Assembly: GCA_043789035.1 (NCBI GenBank)
Contig: JAYWIG010000292.1
Span: 1 to 8,321, forward strand
Source of the DNA: JAYWIG01 sp043789035
GTDB lineage: Bacteria > Pseudomonadota > Gammaproteobacteria > Burkholderiales > Burkholderiaceae_E
Reading direction: 5' to 3'
Length of the DNA: 8,321 nt
Of this stretch, positions 1 to 6,539 are shown piece after piece. Within the stretch, counting starts at the first letter, position 1; each line of letters begins with the position of its first letter. The notes beneath the pieces were generated by a model. That model had not been told where the DNA came from. It made no database searches and saw only the letters and a program-made list of their open reading frames with translations. The position numbers and the translations under genes were made by a program.

Positions 1-623
1 TGGCTAAACGAAATGCCGTACCTAGCACCTAGCTCTCGCTTGTAATCCGCTTCAAGGGCTTGTTGAGGCGGCGGCAATGAAGGCCCTTGAGGGTTGTAAA
101 CCAGATCTAGAGAAAGGCCGGAACCGTCAATACCGAACCCAAGTTGATTAAGTTTTCGGATACCTTCAATGCTTTTTTGAAAAACGCCGTCTCCTCGCTG
201 CTTGTCGACGTTATCTTCTAGATAGCAGGGCAAAGAAGCGGTTACTTTTACTCGTTGTTCAGCCAAAAATTCGGCTAAGGTTTCTTGGCCCGGCTCGAAA
301 AGAACAGTCAGGTTACAACGATCTATCACCTCAACGTTGCGCGCTCTTGCATATTGCACGATACGCCTAAAGTGCGGGCTAAGTTCTGGCGCTCCACCGG
401 TTAAATCGAGTAACTTGATGCGTCCCGTGTCTATCAAGGCTTCGATGTTCGAGATGACTTCCGCAGTCATCATTTCTGTGCGATTAGGACCGGCATTTAC
501 GTGGCAGTGAACACAGGACTGATTACAAAGATAGCCAAGATTAACTTGCAGGGTGCTAATGCCACGCCTGCGGATTGCTGGAAACTTAACACTCTTGTTC
601 AGCAGTGGGAGTACTTCTCTCAT
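1..623 (-). CDS. arsS: ArsS-like radical SAM protein, N-terminal part (cut by window edge)
   Basis: The reading frame is open from an ATG at 623 to the left edge, giving 207 codons without a stop. The 3' part lies outside the window. Residues 26-52 carry the radical SAM cluster motif CxxxCxxC (C33, C37, C40, in QVNLGYLCNQSCVHCHV) followed by NAGPNRTEMM. Further signatures are DLTGGAPEL (about 73-81, the glycine-rich SAM-contact motif), DRCNLTVL (101-108), ASLPCYLEDNVDKQRG (129-144) and LVYNPQGPSLPPPQQ (174-188). Together these match the family annotated as arsenosugar biosynthesis radical SAM protein ArsS, or radical SAM/Cys-rich domain protein, usually about 320-350 residues with a Cys-rich C-terminal domain that is not visible here. 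By family it would bind a [4Fe-4S] cluster in the cytoplasm and use S-adenosylmethionine; the arsenosugar role is inferred from characterised relatives only. The ATG is preceded by a weak AGG, and an in-frame TAA lies 21 bases upstream of it. The gene sits past a terminator and is probably its own transcription unit. Confidence 0.86.
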   Translation of the reverse strand, partial: MREVLPLLNKSVKFPAIRRRGISTLQVNLGYLCNQSCVHCHVNAGPNRTEMMTAEVISNIEALIDTGRIKLLDLTGGAPELSPHFRRIVQYARARNVEVIDRCNLTVLFEPGQETLAEFLAEQRVKVTASLPCYLEDNVDKQRGDGVFQKSIEGIRKLNQLGFGIDGSGLSLDLVYNPQGPSLPPPQQALEADYKRELGARYGISFS

Positions 624-641
624 GGGGCCTATGTCCAGAAA

Positions 642-668
642 ATTTTAGATTGTTAAGCGAAATGTTAA
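642..668 (-). promoter_or_regulatory. possible promoter for the arsS-like gene
   Basis: In the 103-base gap between the tRNA terminator and the arsS-like start, the minus strand holds TTAACA (668-663) and TAAAAT (647-642), each one mismatch from the sigma-70 -35 and -10 consensus. The spacer is 15 bases, shorter than the usual 16-18, and TTAACA occurs again at 656-651, so the assignment is weak. A promoter is expected somewhere here because the terminator upstream isolates the gene. Nothing else recognisable was seen between 624 and 726. Confidence 0.25.
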
Positions 669-726
669 ACGCAATAGCTTTGAGTAATTATGACGGGATT
701 AACCCTTACATGGCCAAGGTTTTCGA

Positions 727-767
727 ATCAAAAACAAAAAACCCACACCTCGCGAAAGATGTGGGTT
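727..767 (-). terminator. intrinsic terminator after tRNA-Pro
   Basis: Read on the minus strand, an 11-bp stem (767-757 pairing with 750-740, with one G-U wobble at 759/748 and all other pairs Watson-Crick) closes a six-base loop UUCGCG. A run of Us interrupted by a single G (740-727) follows at once. This is a textbook Rho-independent terminator. It starts 9 bases after the encoded CCA end of the tRNA, so it ends the tRNA transcript and probably the whole upstream operon, and it separates that operon from the arsS-like gene. Confidence 0.93.
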
Positions 768-776
768 CTGTATTGT

Positions 777-854
<78 letters not shown>

Positions 855-862
855 TCTCTTCA

Positions 863-868
863 ATTATA
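863..868 (-). promoter_or_regulatory. perfect -10 box (TATAAT) just upstream of tRNA-Pro
   Basis: The minus strand reads TATAAT at 868-863, 9 bases before the mature tRNA 5' end. With the usual geometry the start of transcription would be a G near 856, leaving a leader of about 3 bases. No good -35 hexamer is found 16-18 bases upstream (the bases there are near AGTAGG, at the end of the MerR-type gene), and the extended -10 TG is absent. It may allow transcription of the tRNA independent of the operon, but the missing -35 keeps this uncertain. Confidence 0.5.
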
Positions 869-886
869 CCGCTTGCTTGTTGAAAC

Positions 887-1327
887 CTACTCACGTAATA
901 GCTCTAGAGCCTTTAGCAAATCTTTCCGCGACTCATACACATCAGCAGAACTAAACTCAAGCATTTCCTCGACAGCTATCCTAGCCTGACCAGGAGTGGT
1001 TTTAGCTTTGCCGCTCTGTTGAACGGCTTCACCCAAACGATTTCGGGCACCGCTAATCGTAAAACCTTGCTCGTATAGAAGCTCTCTTATACGACGAACC
1101 AGTAACACCTCATGATGTTGGTAATAACGACGGTTGCCACGCCGTTTCATCGGTCGCAATTGCGTGAACTCCTGCTCCCAGTAACGCAGAACGTGTGGCT
1201 TTACGCCGCACAGCTCGCTGACTTCACCAATGGTAAAGTATCGTTTAGCTGGAATTGGCGGAAGCGGACCTTTAACAAAGGTTGAACGATCATCATCCGC
1301 ATCAATATCGGTTGTACTAGTGACCAT
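887..1327 (-). CDS. MerR-family HTH transcriptional regulator (ihfA-adjacent type)
   Basis: This is a 146-residue MerR-family regulator. A 30-residue acidic, disordered-looking start leads into LPPIPAKRY, then the winged helix-turn-helix: recognition region FTIGEVSELCGVKPHVLRYWEQEF (31-54) and wing MKRRGNRRYY (60-69), followed by the helical RRIRELLYEQGFTISGARNRL (78-98). The C-terminal part is short (about 45 residues) and lacks the cysteine set of metal-sensing MerR proteins, so no effector can be named. This compact MerR-type protein directly downstream of ihfA is a common arrangement in beta- and gammaproteobacteria, and its targets are not known to me. The ATG lies 8 bases after the ihfA stop with no clear Shine-Dalgarno sequence, which suggests translational coupling to ihfA. 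No other in-frame ATG precedes the domain. It is DNA-binding in the cytoplasm by family. Confidence 0.9.
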   Translation of the reverse strand: MVTSTTDIDADDDRSTFVKGPLPPIPAKRYFTIGEVSELCGVKPHVLRYWEQEFTQLRPMKRRGNRRYYQHHEVLLVRRIRELLYEQGFTISGARNRLGEAVQQSGKAKTTPGQARIAVEEMLEFSSADVYESRKDLLKALELLRE

Positions 1328-1335
1328 AATCAGTA

Positions 1336-1719
1336 CTAATTAAGGCCCGAGTCGATTTGTTCTTTTAGTTTCTGGCTAGCGTGAAAAGTAACCACTCTAC
1401 GTGCAGAAATCGGTATAGCTTCGCCCGTTTTTGGGTTGCGCCCAGGGCGTTGCGGCTTATCCCGCAGCTGAAAATTGCCAAAACCAGAAAGTTTGACTGA
1501 CTTACCTTGGCTAAGCGCGTCAATGATTTCGTCGAAAAACGTCTCAACCATGTCTTTCGCTTCGCGTTTATTCAACCCTACGCGCTCGAACAATAGCTCT
1601 GCCATTTCCGCTTTTGTGAGCGTAATGCCAGTGTCAAATGACTCTTCTCTCGAATATTCGGAAGCTTGAGCAACCAAAGACCGATTTGAGACCGAGGGAT
1701 CGTTAACGGCGTGATCCAT
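1336..1719 (-). CDS. ihfA: integration host factor subunit alpha
   Basis: This is the alpha subunit of IHF, the heterodimeric nucleoid protein that binds specific sites and bends DNA sharply, acting in transcription, replication and site-specific recombination. Residues 32-127 align along their length with E. coli IhfA: ITLTKAEMAELLFERVGLNKREAKDMVETFFDEI, then VKLSGFGNF (75-83), the beta-arm RPGRNPKTGE (91-100) with P96 as the intercalating proline, and ARRVVTFHASQKLK (106-119). At 127 residues it is longer than the 99-residue E. coli protein because of a serine- and acid-rich N-terminal extension of about 31 residues. No ATG lies inside the extension, so the ATG at 1719 is kept, with a weak AGG 6-8 bases upstream; a TTG at codon 15 is a poorer alternative. 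The gene lies 42 bases after pheT and 8 bases before the MerR-type gene, matching the pheT-ihfA order of many proteobacteria. Confidence 0.95.
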   Translation of the reverse strand: MDHAVNDPSVSNRSLVAQASEYSREESFDTGITLTKAEMAELLFERVGLNKREAKDMVETFFDEIIDALSQGKSVKLSGFGNFQLRDKPQRPGRNPKTGEAIPISARRVVTFHASQKLKEQIDSGLN

Positions 1720-1761
1720 GAAACCTAGGAACCTTTTCTTTTTTATTCGCTAACTTCGACA

Positions 1762-4188
1762 TTACAAGCGAAGCTTTGCAATACCTGAAATTTTTAACTT
1801 TTCGATCAATTCATCAAGAATATGACTTACCTGCGAATCATTTAGGGTTGCGTCAGTATCTTGCATCGACAAGCGTATTGCAAGACTTTTTTCCTTATTT
1901 TCCAGGCCCTTACCGCGATATTCATCAAACAGGGTGATGTTTTTAACGACACTAGAACCAGAGATATCCGCTAAAAGTCCCTGAATTTGTTCAACTAAGG
2001 TTGCAGACGGTAATTCTGAAGCTACGAGTAGAGCGAGATCGCGTTCAACCACAGGCATATTCGATAAATTCGAATAGCTCGGGATGTCGCCAGCCAACAA
2101 CAAATCAAGGTCTAGTTCAGCCAGCAACACAGGGGCAGAGAGCCCTAAATCAGCCTGTACTCTCGGGTGCATTTCTCCAATCCAACCAAGGTGGATTGTC
2201 TTCTTGAACAGGATTTGTGCAGCGCGCCCGGGATGGAGGGCTTCATTCAATGAGCTTGCTACGAAGCTCACTTTAGATGCGTTCCTGCCAAGCAGCGCTT
2301 CAACATCGGCCTTGATATCGAAAAAATCAATTAAGCGAGCCTTGATGCCCCATTGTTCAGGAGCCTGCGTTCCATAGCAAAGTAATGCGACTCTCATGGG
2401 TTGCGACACTCCCTGAACGGCTAACTCAGCCGCATGTGCCGACTGGTCACGTTGAAATACTCTGCCTACTTCAAAAATGCGAATTCTGGAAGCTTTGCGA
2501 TTCAGGTTCGATTGCAAATTACCAATCAAGCTTGGCCAGAGATTTGAACGCATCACATCTAAATGAGCGGCGATTGGGTTTTGAAGTGCAATGGTTTGTT
2601 TGGCATCATCAGCGCTTTTGGAAAGGTGCTGATTCAGTTCCTTGGCAACGAAACTGAAATTAACAACCTCTTGGTAATCCCTAACAACGATAGTTCTTTT
2701 GAGGCGCCCAATAGGCGTCAGCGCTTCTGGTGCGTATTGAAAAACTGCCGAAGCTACCGGCGGCCTCTGCGGAAGGTTGTTAAAGCCCCATAGCCGAACG
2801 ACCTCTTCTATGAAATCCTCTTCAATGTTTAAATCGAAGCGATAGGAAGGCGGAATAACTGTAAAGCTCTCTGCAGTTTGAGAAAATTCGAACCCAAGGC
2901 GTGAAAATGACGTTGCCATTTCAGCTGCAGTAATCGCAGCACCGATGACTTTTTGCGCTCTTGCAATCCGCATTGTCACAGGCCTGCGCTCCGGCATCGC
3001 TTTGATGATGTCTACGACTGGGCCTGCACCGCCACCGCATATTTCAAGGATTAAACCGGTGATGTATTCGAGATGCTCAACAGTAGTTTCTGCGTCAACG
3101 CCTCGCTCAAATCGATGGCCAGCGTCGGTAGAGAAATTAAAACGCCTTGCTCGACCGGCAATTGCTTTGGGCCACCAAAACGCGGTTTCCAAAAAGATAT
3201 TCTGGGTTTCTAAATCAACGGCTGTACTGTCGCCCCCCATGATACCGGCCAAACTCTCAACTTGATGAGAATCAGCGATCACGCCAACGGATTCATCGAG
3301 CTTAACGGTATTGCCGTTTAAAAGCTTTAGAGATTCTGTATTCTTTGCCCAACGGACAGTTAATCCCCCAGATATTTTATTCAAATCAAATACGTGTGAC
3401 GGACGTGACAACTCCAGCATGGCATAGTTCGAAATATCCACCAAGGCGGAAATGCTACGTTGCCCCGCACTTTCTAATCGCTGGCGCATCCAGTCTGGCG
3501 TTTTTGCCTTTGCATTCACACCTTTGATGATTCGCCCAGCAAAGCGACCACACAGATCAGGCGCTTGCACATCAATGGACAAAACATCTGGAATTGTCAC
3601 TGCCACAGCAATGATGGGCTTTGTAGAAAGAATTTCGCCGGAAAGTGCAGCCACTTCGCGGGCGATCCCCAGCACACCAAGGCAGTCGGGGCGATTAGGC
3701 GTCAGCTTGATCGTGAATATTTGATCATCAAGGGCTAAATACTCTCGAATGTCATGCCCAATAGGTGCATCCGAAGCAAGAAGCATTAAGCCCGATGACT
3801 CTTCGGATATCTTTAGTTCGCTCGCAGAACAAAGCATGCCAGCGCTCTCGACGCCGCGCATCTTCATGGGTTTAATTTCGAAATCACCTGGCAACACTGC
3901 CCCGGGCAAGGCGCAAGGTACTCTCACGCCCGGCGCAACGTTTGGCGCACCACAAACGATCTGACGCAGACTACCCTCACCAGCATCGACCTCACAAATG
4001 TTGAGCTTATCCGCATTGGGATGACGAGTCACTGTTTTAACTTCGGCTACCACGACCTTGGTAAATGCAGGCGCAGCAGGTCGAGACTCCTCGACTTCTA
4101 AGCCTGCCATGGTCAGTTCTTCGGAAAGCTTTTCGCTAGTCCATTTCGGGTTTACATAACTGCGTAACCAGTTTTCAGAAAATTGCAT
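1762..4188 (-). CDS. pheT: phenylalanyl-tRNA synthetase beta subunit
   Basis: At 808 residues this is full length for bacterial PheT (E. coli 795). In the alpha2-beta2 PheRS it binds tRNA-Phe and edits mischarged Tyr-tRNA-Phe. Visible modules are the N-terminal MQFSENWLRSYV start; the EMAP-II-like tRNA-binding fold at about 40-150 (VVVAEVKTVTRHPNADKLNICEVDAG, QIVCGAPNV); the B3/B4 editing region at about 210-390, with the editing-site motifs SRPSHVFDL (H265), FLETAFW (E334) and STDAGHRFERGVD (T354, A356); the B5 domain at about 400-475 (PPSYRFDLNIEEDFIEEVVRLWGF); the catalytic-like region to about 700; and the C-terminal ferredoxin-fold anticodon-binding domain from about 710 (VERDLALLV, LFDEYRGKGLENKEKSLAIRL). 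All expected landmarks are present and the frame is intact. It starts 13 bases after pheS, with an AAGAG Shine-Dalgarno sequence about 8 bases before the ATG. Confidence 0.98.
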   Translation of the reverse strand: MQFSENWLRSYVNPKWTSEKLSEELTMAGLEVEESRPAAPAFTKVVVAEVKTVTRHPNADKLNICEVDAGEGSLRQIVCGAPNVAPGVRVPCALPGAVLPGDFEIKPMKMRGVESAGMLCSASELKISEESSGLMLLASDAPIGHDIREYLALDDQIFTIKLTPNRPDCLGVLGIAREVAALSGEILSTKPIIAVAVTIPDVLSIDVQAPDLCGRFAGRIIKGVNAKAKTPDWMRQRLESAGQRSISALVDISNYAMLELSRPSHVFDLNKISGGLTVRWAKNTESLKLLNGNTVKLDESVGVIADSHQVESLAGIMGGDSTAVDLETQNIFLETAFWWPKAIAGRARRFNFSTDAGHRFERGVDAETTVEHLEYITGLILEICGGGAGPVVDIIKAMPERRPVTMRIARAQKVIGAAITAAEMATSFSRLGFEFSQTAESFTVIPPSYRFDLNIEEDFIEEVVRLWGFNNLPQRPPVASAVFQYAPEALTPIGRLKRTIVVRDYQEVVNFSFVAKELNQHLSKSADDAKQTIALQNPIAAHLDVMRSNLWPSLIGNLQSNLNRKASRIRIFEVGRVFQRDQSAHAAELAVQGVSQPMRVALLCYGTQAPEQWGIKARLIDFFDIKADVEALLGRNASKVSFVASSLNEALHPGRAAQILFKKTIHLGWIGEMHPRVQADLGLSAPVLLAELDLDLLLAGDIPSYSNLSNMPVVERDLALLVASELPSATLVEQIQGLLADISGSSVVKNITLFDEYRGKGLENKEKSLAIRLSMQDTDATLNDSQVSHILDELIEKLKISGIAKLRL

Positions 4189-4201
4189 GATTCAAACTCT
4201 T

Positions 4202-5227
4202 TTAAGCGAACTGGGAAAGAAAACGCAAATCGTTTTCGTAGAACATACGCAAATCGCCTACGTTATAGCGCAGCATCGCTAAGCGTTCAACGCCAGAACC
4301 AAAAGCGAAACCAATATACTTTTCAGGGTCTAAGCCAATATTACGAACCACATCTGGATGCACCTGACCGGCGCCCGCAACCTCTAACCAACGCCCAGCT
4401 AAGGGGCCAGTTGCAAAGCGCATATCGACCTCAGCGCTTGGTTCTGTGAATGGAAAGTATGATGGCCTAAAGCGAGTGTCAATATCGTCACGCTCAAAGA
4501 AGCGACGTAAGAACTCCGTGAAGACATTTTTTAAATCAGTAAAGCTAATATCTTCATCAATCCACATGCCTTCGAATTGATGAAACATTGGTGAATGCGT
4601 GGCGTCAGAATCAACTCGATAAGTTTTACCTGGCGCAATAACTTTAATAGGCGGTTTGTGCATACGCGCATAGCGAATTTGCATTGGGCTAGTATGTGTA
4701 CGCAGCAACAAATCTTTACCGTGCTGATCTTTACCTTCAACATAAAAGGTGTCATGCATAGAGCGCGCAGGATGATCTGGCGGCGTATTAAGAGCCGTGA
4801 AATTAAAGAAATCTTCTTCGATCTCTGGGCCATCAGCAACATCAAAACCGATAGAGCGGAAAATCGCCTCGATGCGTTCGATCGTAAGGGTTACCGGGTG
4901 TAGGCCACCAGTCGATAGGCCTCTACCAGGTAGTGTCACATCAATCGCTTCAGCGGTGAGCTTTTTATTCAACTCAGCTACTAACATCGCATCTTCACGG
5001 GCTTTGAGCAAACCTTCGATGGCTTGCTTAGTGACGTTTAGAGATTTGCCTGCAACGGCTTTTTCTGCCGGCGGCATTTTGCCAAGCTGCTTGAGCAGCT
5101 CAGTGAGGCGCCCCTCTTTGCCGAGGTACTTGGCCTTGGCGTTAGCTAAACTTGCCGCGTCTTGAGCTTGAGCAAAATCTTGGGCGGCAGCTTCAACTAA
5201 ACCGTTTACAGACAAATCAGTAGTCAT
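4202..5227 (-). CDS. pheS: phenylalanyl-tRNA synthetase alpha subunit
   Basis: This 341-residue catalytic subunit of PheRS activates phenylalanine with ATP and charges tRNA-Phe in complex with PheT. The N-terminal coiled-coil arm (about 1-95, with KAKYLGKEGRLTELLKQLGK) binds tRNA. The class II core follows: motif 1 around HPVTLTIERIEAIFRSIGF (110-128), motif 2 GKTYRVDSDATHSPMFHQFEG (200-220), and motif 3 GFAFGSGVERLAMLRY (306-321). A308 in GFAFG corresponds to E. coli Ala294, the residue that sets the size of the phenylalanine pocket, so normal specificity is expected. It ends ENDLRFLSQFA like its relatives. The ATG at 5227 has no recognisable Shine-Dalgarno sequence, and a terminator-like hairpin ends only 23 bases upstream, so expression probably depends on readthrough from rplT. 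Confidence 0.97.
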   Translation of the reverse strand: MTTDLSVNGLVEAAAQDFAQAQDAASLANAKAKYLGKEGRLTELLKQLGKMPPAEKAVAGKSLNVTKQAIEGLLKAREDAMLVAELNKKLTAEAIDVTLPGRGLSTGGLHPVTLTIERIEAIFRSIGFDVADGPEIEEDFFNFTALNTPPDHPARSMHDTFYVEGKDQHGKDLLLRTHTSPMQIRYARMHKPPIKVIAPGKTYRVDSDATHSPMFHQFEGMWIDEDISFTDLKNVFTEFLRRFFERDDIDTRFRPSYFPFTEPSAEVDMRFATGPLAGRWLEVAGAGQVHPDVVRNIGLDPEKYIGFAFGSGVERLAMLRYNVGDLRMFYENDLRFLSQFA

Positions 5228-5250
5228 AGTGATGAGTTCAATAAGTTTCT

Positions 5251-5290
5251 AAAAAAAACAAAGGGCCAATGCCTTTGAAGCATTAGCCCT
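5251..5290 (-). terminator. intrinsic terminator / attenuator between rplT and pheS
   Basis: On the minus strand AGGGCTAATGC (5290-5280) pairs with GCATTGGCCCT (5272-5262) in an 11-bp stem with one U-G wobble and a seven-base loop. It is followed by TTGTTTTTTTT (5261-5251). The stem begins 22 bases after the rplT stop and the U-run ends 23 bases before the pheS ATG. The geometry is that of a Rho-independent terminator inside an operon, so it should act as a partial terminator or attenuator that sets pheST expression below that of the ribosomal protein genes. In E. coli the equivalent place holds the pheM leader peptide and attenuator. Here no room or Phe-rich reading frame for such a peptide is seen. 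Confidence 0.85.
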
Positions 5291-5312
5291 CGTATGTGGA
5301 ACTACTTTGCGT

Positions 5313-5669
5313 TTAAGCCAGAGCAGCTTTCACTTGGGCTACAACGGCAGCAAAGCCTGCTTTGTCATTTACGGCCATATCAGACAAGACTTTGCGATCC
5401 ATTGCAATGCCTGACTTATGCAAGCCATTAATGAATACACTGTAAGTCATGCCAAGCGAGCGAACTGCTGCGTTTATGCGGGTAATCCAAAGTGCACGGA
5501 AGACGCGCTTTTTGTTGCGACGATCGCGATAAGCGTATTGGCCAGCACGGGCAACAGCCTGAACAGCGATACGGTAAACATTACCACGGCGACCGCGATA
5601 ACCTTTGGCTAATTTTAAAATCTTCTTGTGGCGGGCTGAAGCCGTCACACCACGTTTAACTCTAGGCAT
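5313..5669 (-). CDS. rplT: 50S ribosomal protein L20
   Basis: This 118-residue protein has the standard length and sequence of bacterial L20, an early assembly protein that binds 23S rRNA. The basic N-terminal extension MPRVKRGVTASARHKKILKLAKGYRGRRGNVYRIA (1-35) is followed by the helical domain with YAYRDRRNKKRVFRALWITRINAAVR (46-70) and SVFINGLHKSGIAMDRKVLSDMAV (77-100). The start is fixed by an excellent Shine-Dalgarno AAAGGA six bases before the ATG. It follows rpmI by 38 bases, the universal L35-L20 pairing. In E. coli L20 represses translation of rpmI and itself; the leader before rpmI here is structured and could serve the same purpose. Confidence 0.98.
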   Translation of the reverse strand: MPRVKRGVTASARHKKILKLAKGYRGRRGNVYRIAVQAVARAGQYAYRDRRNKKRVFRALWITRINAAVRSLGMTYSVFINGLHKSGIAMDRKVLSDMAVNDKAGFAAVVAQVKAALA

Positions 5670-5707
5670 TTATTTTCCTTTGCTTGAAGTATTGTTGGTT
5701 GAGGGCA

Positions 5708-5908
5708 TTAACCCGCGTACGGCATCATGGCCCGAACTGAAGCCATGTTTGTTTCATGCACTCCAGTTGTACCGCGAAGCTGACGCTTGTTCTTGGTGGT
5801 TTTCTTGGTAAGGATGTGGCGTTTAAACGCCTGTCCGCGTTTGACGGTACCGCCAGCACGCACGCGGAACCGCTTGGCCGCGCTTTTTTTAGTCTTCATC
5901 TTGGGCAT
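5708..5908 (-). CDS. rpmI: 50S ribosomal protein L35
   Basis: This 66-residue, very basic protein matches L35 over its whole length: MPKMKTKKSAAKRFRVRAGGTVKRGQAFKRHILTKKTTKNKRQLRG, then a C-terminus ending VRAMMPYAG. L35 is a small component of the large ribosomal subunit. The ATG at 5908 is preceded by a purine-rich GAGAGAGAGGG stretch that provides the ribosome binding site. It lies between infC and rplT, the conserved order, and is likely translated in step with rplT. Confidence 0.97.
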   Translation of the reverse strand: MPKMKTKKSAAKRFRVRAGGTVKRGQAFKRHILTKKTTKNKRQLRGTTGVHETNMASVRAMMPYAG

Positions 5909-5944
5909 GAGGCCCTCTCTCTCTACTAACTACGAACCTCAGTT

Positions 5945-5982
5945 CAGGTGAAAAACCGTAACGGTCTTTTCTTTATTACCTG
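5945..5982 (-). promoter_or_regulatory. structured leader hairpin upstream of rpmI
   Basis: In the 109-base gap between infC and rpmI the minus-strand RNA can form a compound hairpin. An outer 5-bp stem CAGGT/ACCTG (5982-5978 with 5949-5945) is followed by a six-base one-sided bulge, a middle GAAAA/TTTTC stem (5971-5967 with 5954-5950), a single bulged G and an inner ACCG/CGGT stem with loop TTA. All 14 pairs are Watson-Crick. It lies about 36 bases before the rpmI ATG. In E. coli and Bacillus the same gene neighbourhood carries L20-responsive RNA; this fold is only a candidate for an equivalent, since the L20-binding consensus cannot be checked by eye. The short inner stem and lack of a proper U-run argue against a strong terminator. 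Confidence 0.4.
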
Positions 5983-6017
5983 CCGAGAGTTCTCGAAAAA
6001 CTTATACTTCAGAAGAA

Positions 6018-6539
6018 TTACTTTTTCTTCTTAGGTGACAACACCATAATCATCTGGCGGCCTTCCATCTTAGGGAATGCCTCCACTTGAGCAAGTGCGT
6101 CTAAATCACCACGCACACGCTCTAACAAACGCATACCAAACTCTTGGTGAGCCATTTCACGGCCCCGAAAACGCAAAGTTACCTTTGCCTTATCGCCATC
6201 TTCCAAGAAGCGAATGAGGTTACGCAGCTTTACCTGGTAATCGCCTTCATCCGTGCCAGGACGGAATTTTACTTCCTTTACCTGAATAACCTTTTGCTTC
6301 AGCTTCGCTTCATGCAAACGCTTTTGCTCTGCGTACTTGAATTTACCAAAGTCCATCAGCCTAGCCACTGGGGGCTCTGCCGTGGGGGCAATTTCAACCA
6401 AGTCGACATCGGCTTCTTCAGCCATGCGCATTGCGTCTCTAAAACTGACAATGCCTAACTGCTCGTTATCGACACCTATGAGCCGCAGTTCAGGAGCTGA
6501 AATTTCTCCGTTAATGCGTTGCGAACGTTCTGTAGCGAT
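6018..6539 (-). CDS. infC: translation initiation factor IF-3, AUC start codon
   Basis: IF3 binds the 30S subunit, checks start-codon pairing and prevents early 50S joining. The 173-residue product has the N-terminal domain (about 1-75: ATERSQRINGEISAPELRLIG, LVEIAPTAEPPVARLMDFGKFKY), a basic helical linker, and the C-terminal domain (about 85-173: VIQVKEVKFRPGTDEGDYQVKLR, RFRGREMAHQ, EGRQMIMVLSPKKKK). The usual RINGEI motif lies upstream of the first in-frame ATG (6431), so that ATG cannot be the start. The frame runs back to an in-frame TGA at 6560-6558 with no ATG, GTG or TTG between. ATC at 6539-6537, eight bases after GGAG (6551-6548), gives the expected N-terminus (M)ATERSQRINGEI. A near-cognate start is a hallmark of infC (AUU in E. 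coli) and underlies its autogenous control. One substitution: PPVAR replaces the common PPVCR. Confidence 0.95.
   Translation of the reverse strand: MATERSQRINGEISAPELRLIGVDNEQLGIVSFRDAMRMAEEADVDLVEIAPTAEPPVARLMDFGKFKYAEQKRLHEAKLKQKVIQVKEVKFRPGTDEGDYQVKLRNLIRFLEDGDKAKVTLRFRGREMAHQEFGMRLLERVRGDLDALAQVEAFPKMEGRQMIMVLSPKKKK

Noticed and set aside
1746..1772. Inverted repeat TTCGCT...AGCGAA (6 bp, 15-base loop) spanning the pheT stop, with an overlapping CTTCG/CGAAG alternative
   Set aside because: The stem is short, the loop is long and no U-run follows on the minus strand; it overlaps the pheT coding end and is more likely chance than a terminator.
2001..5165. Many plus-strand reading frames of 60-122 codons opposite pheT and pheS
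   Set aside because: They are antisense shadows of strongly conserved genes, without ribosome binding sites, recognisable domains or consistent spacing.
6018..6431. infC read from the ATG at 6431 (137 residues)
   Set aside because: It would remove the conserved RINGEI N-terminal part of IF3 and has no ribosome binding site; the ATC start at 6539 accounts for both.
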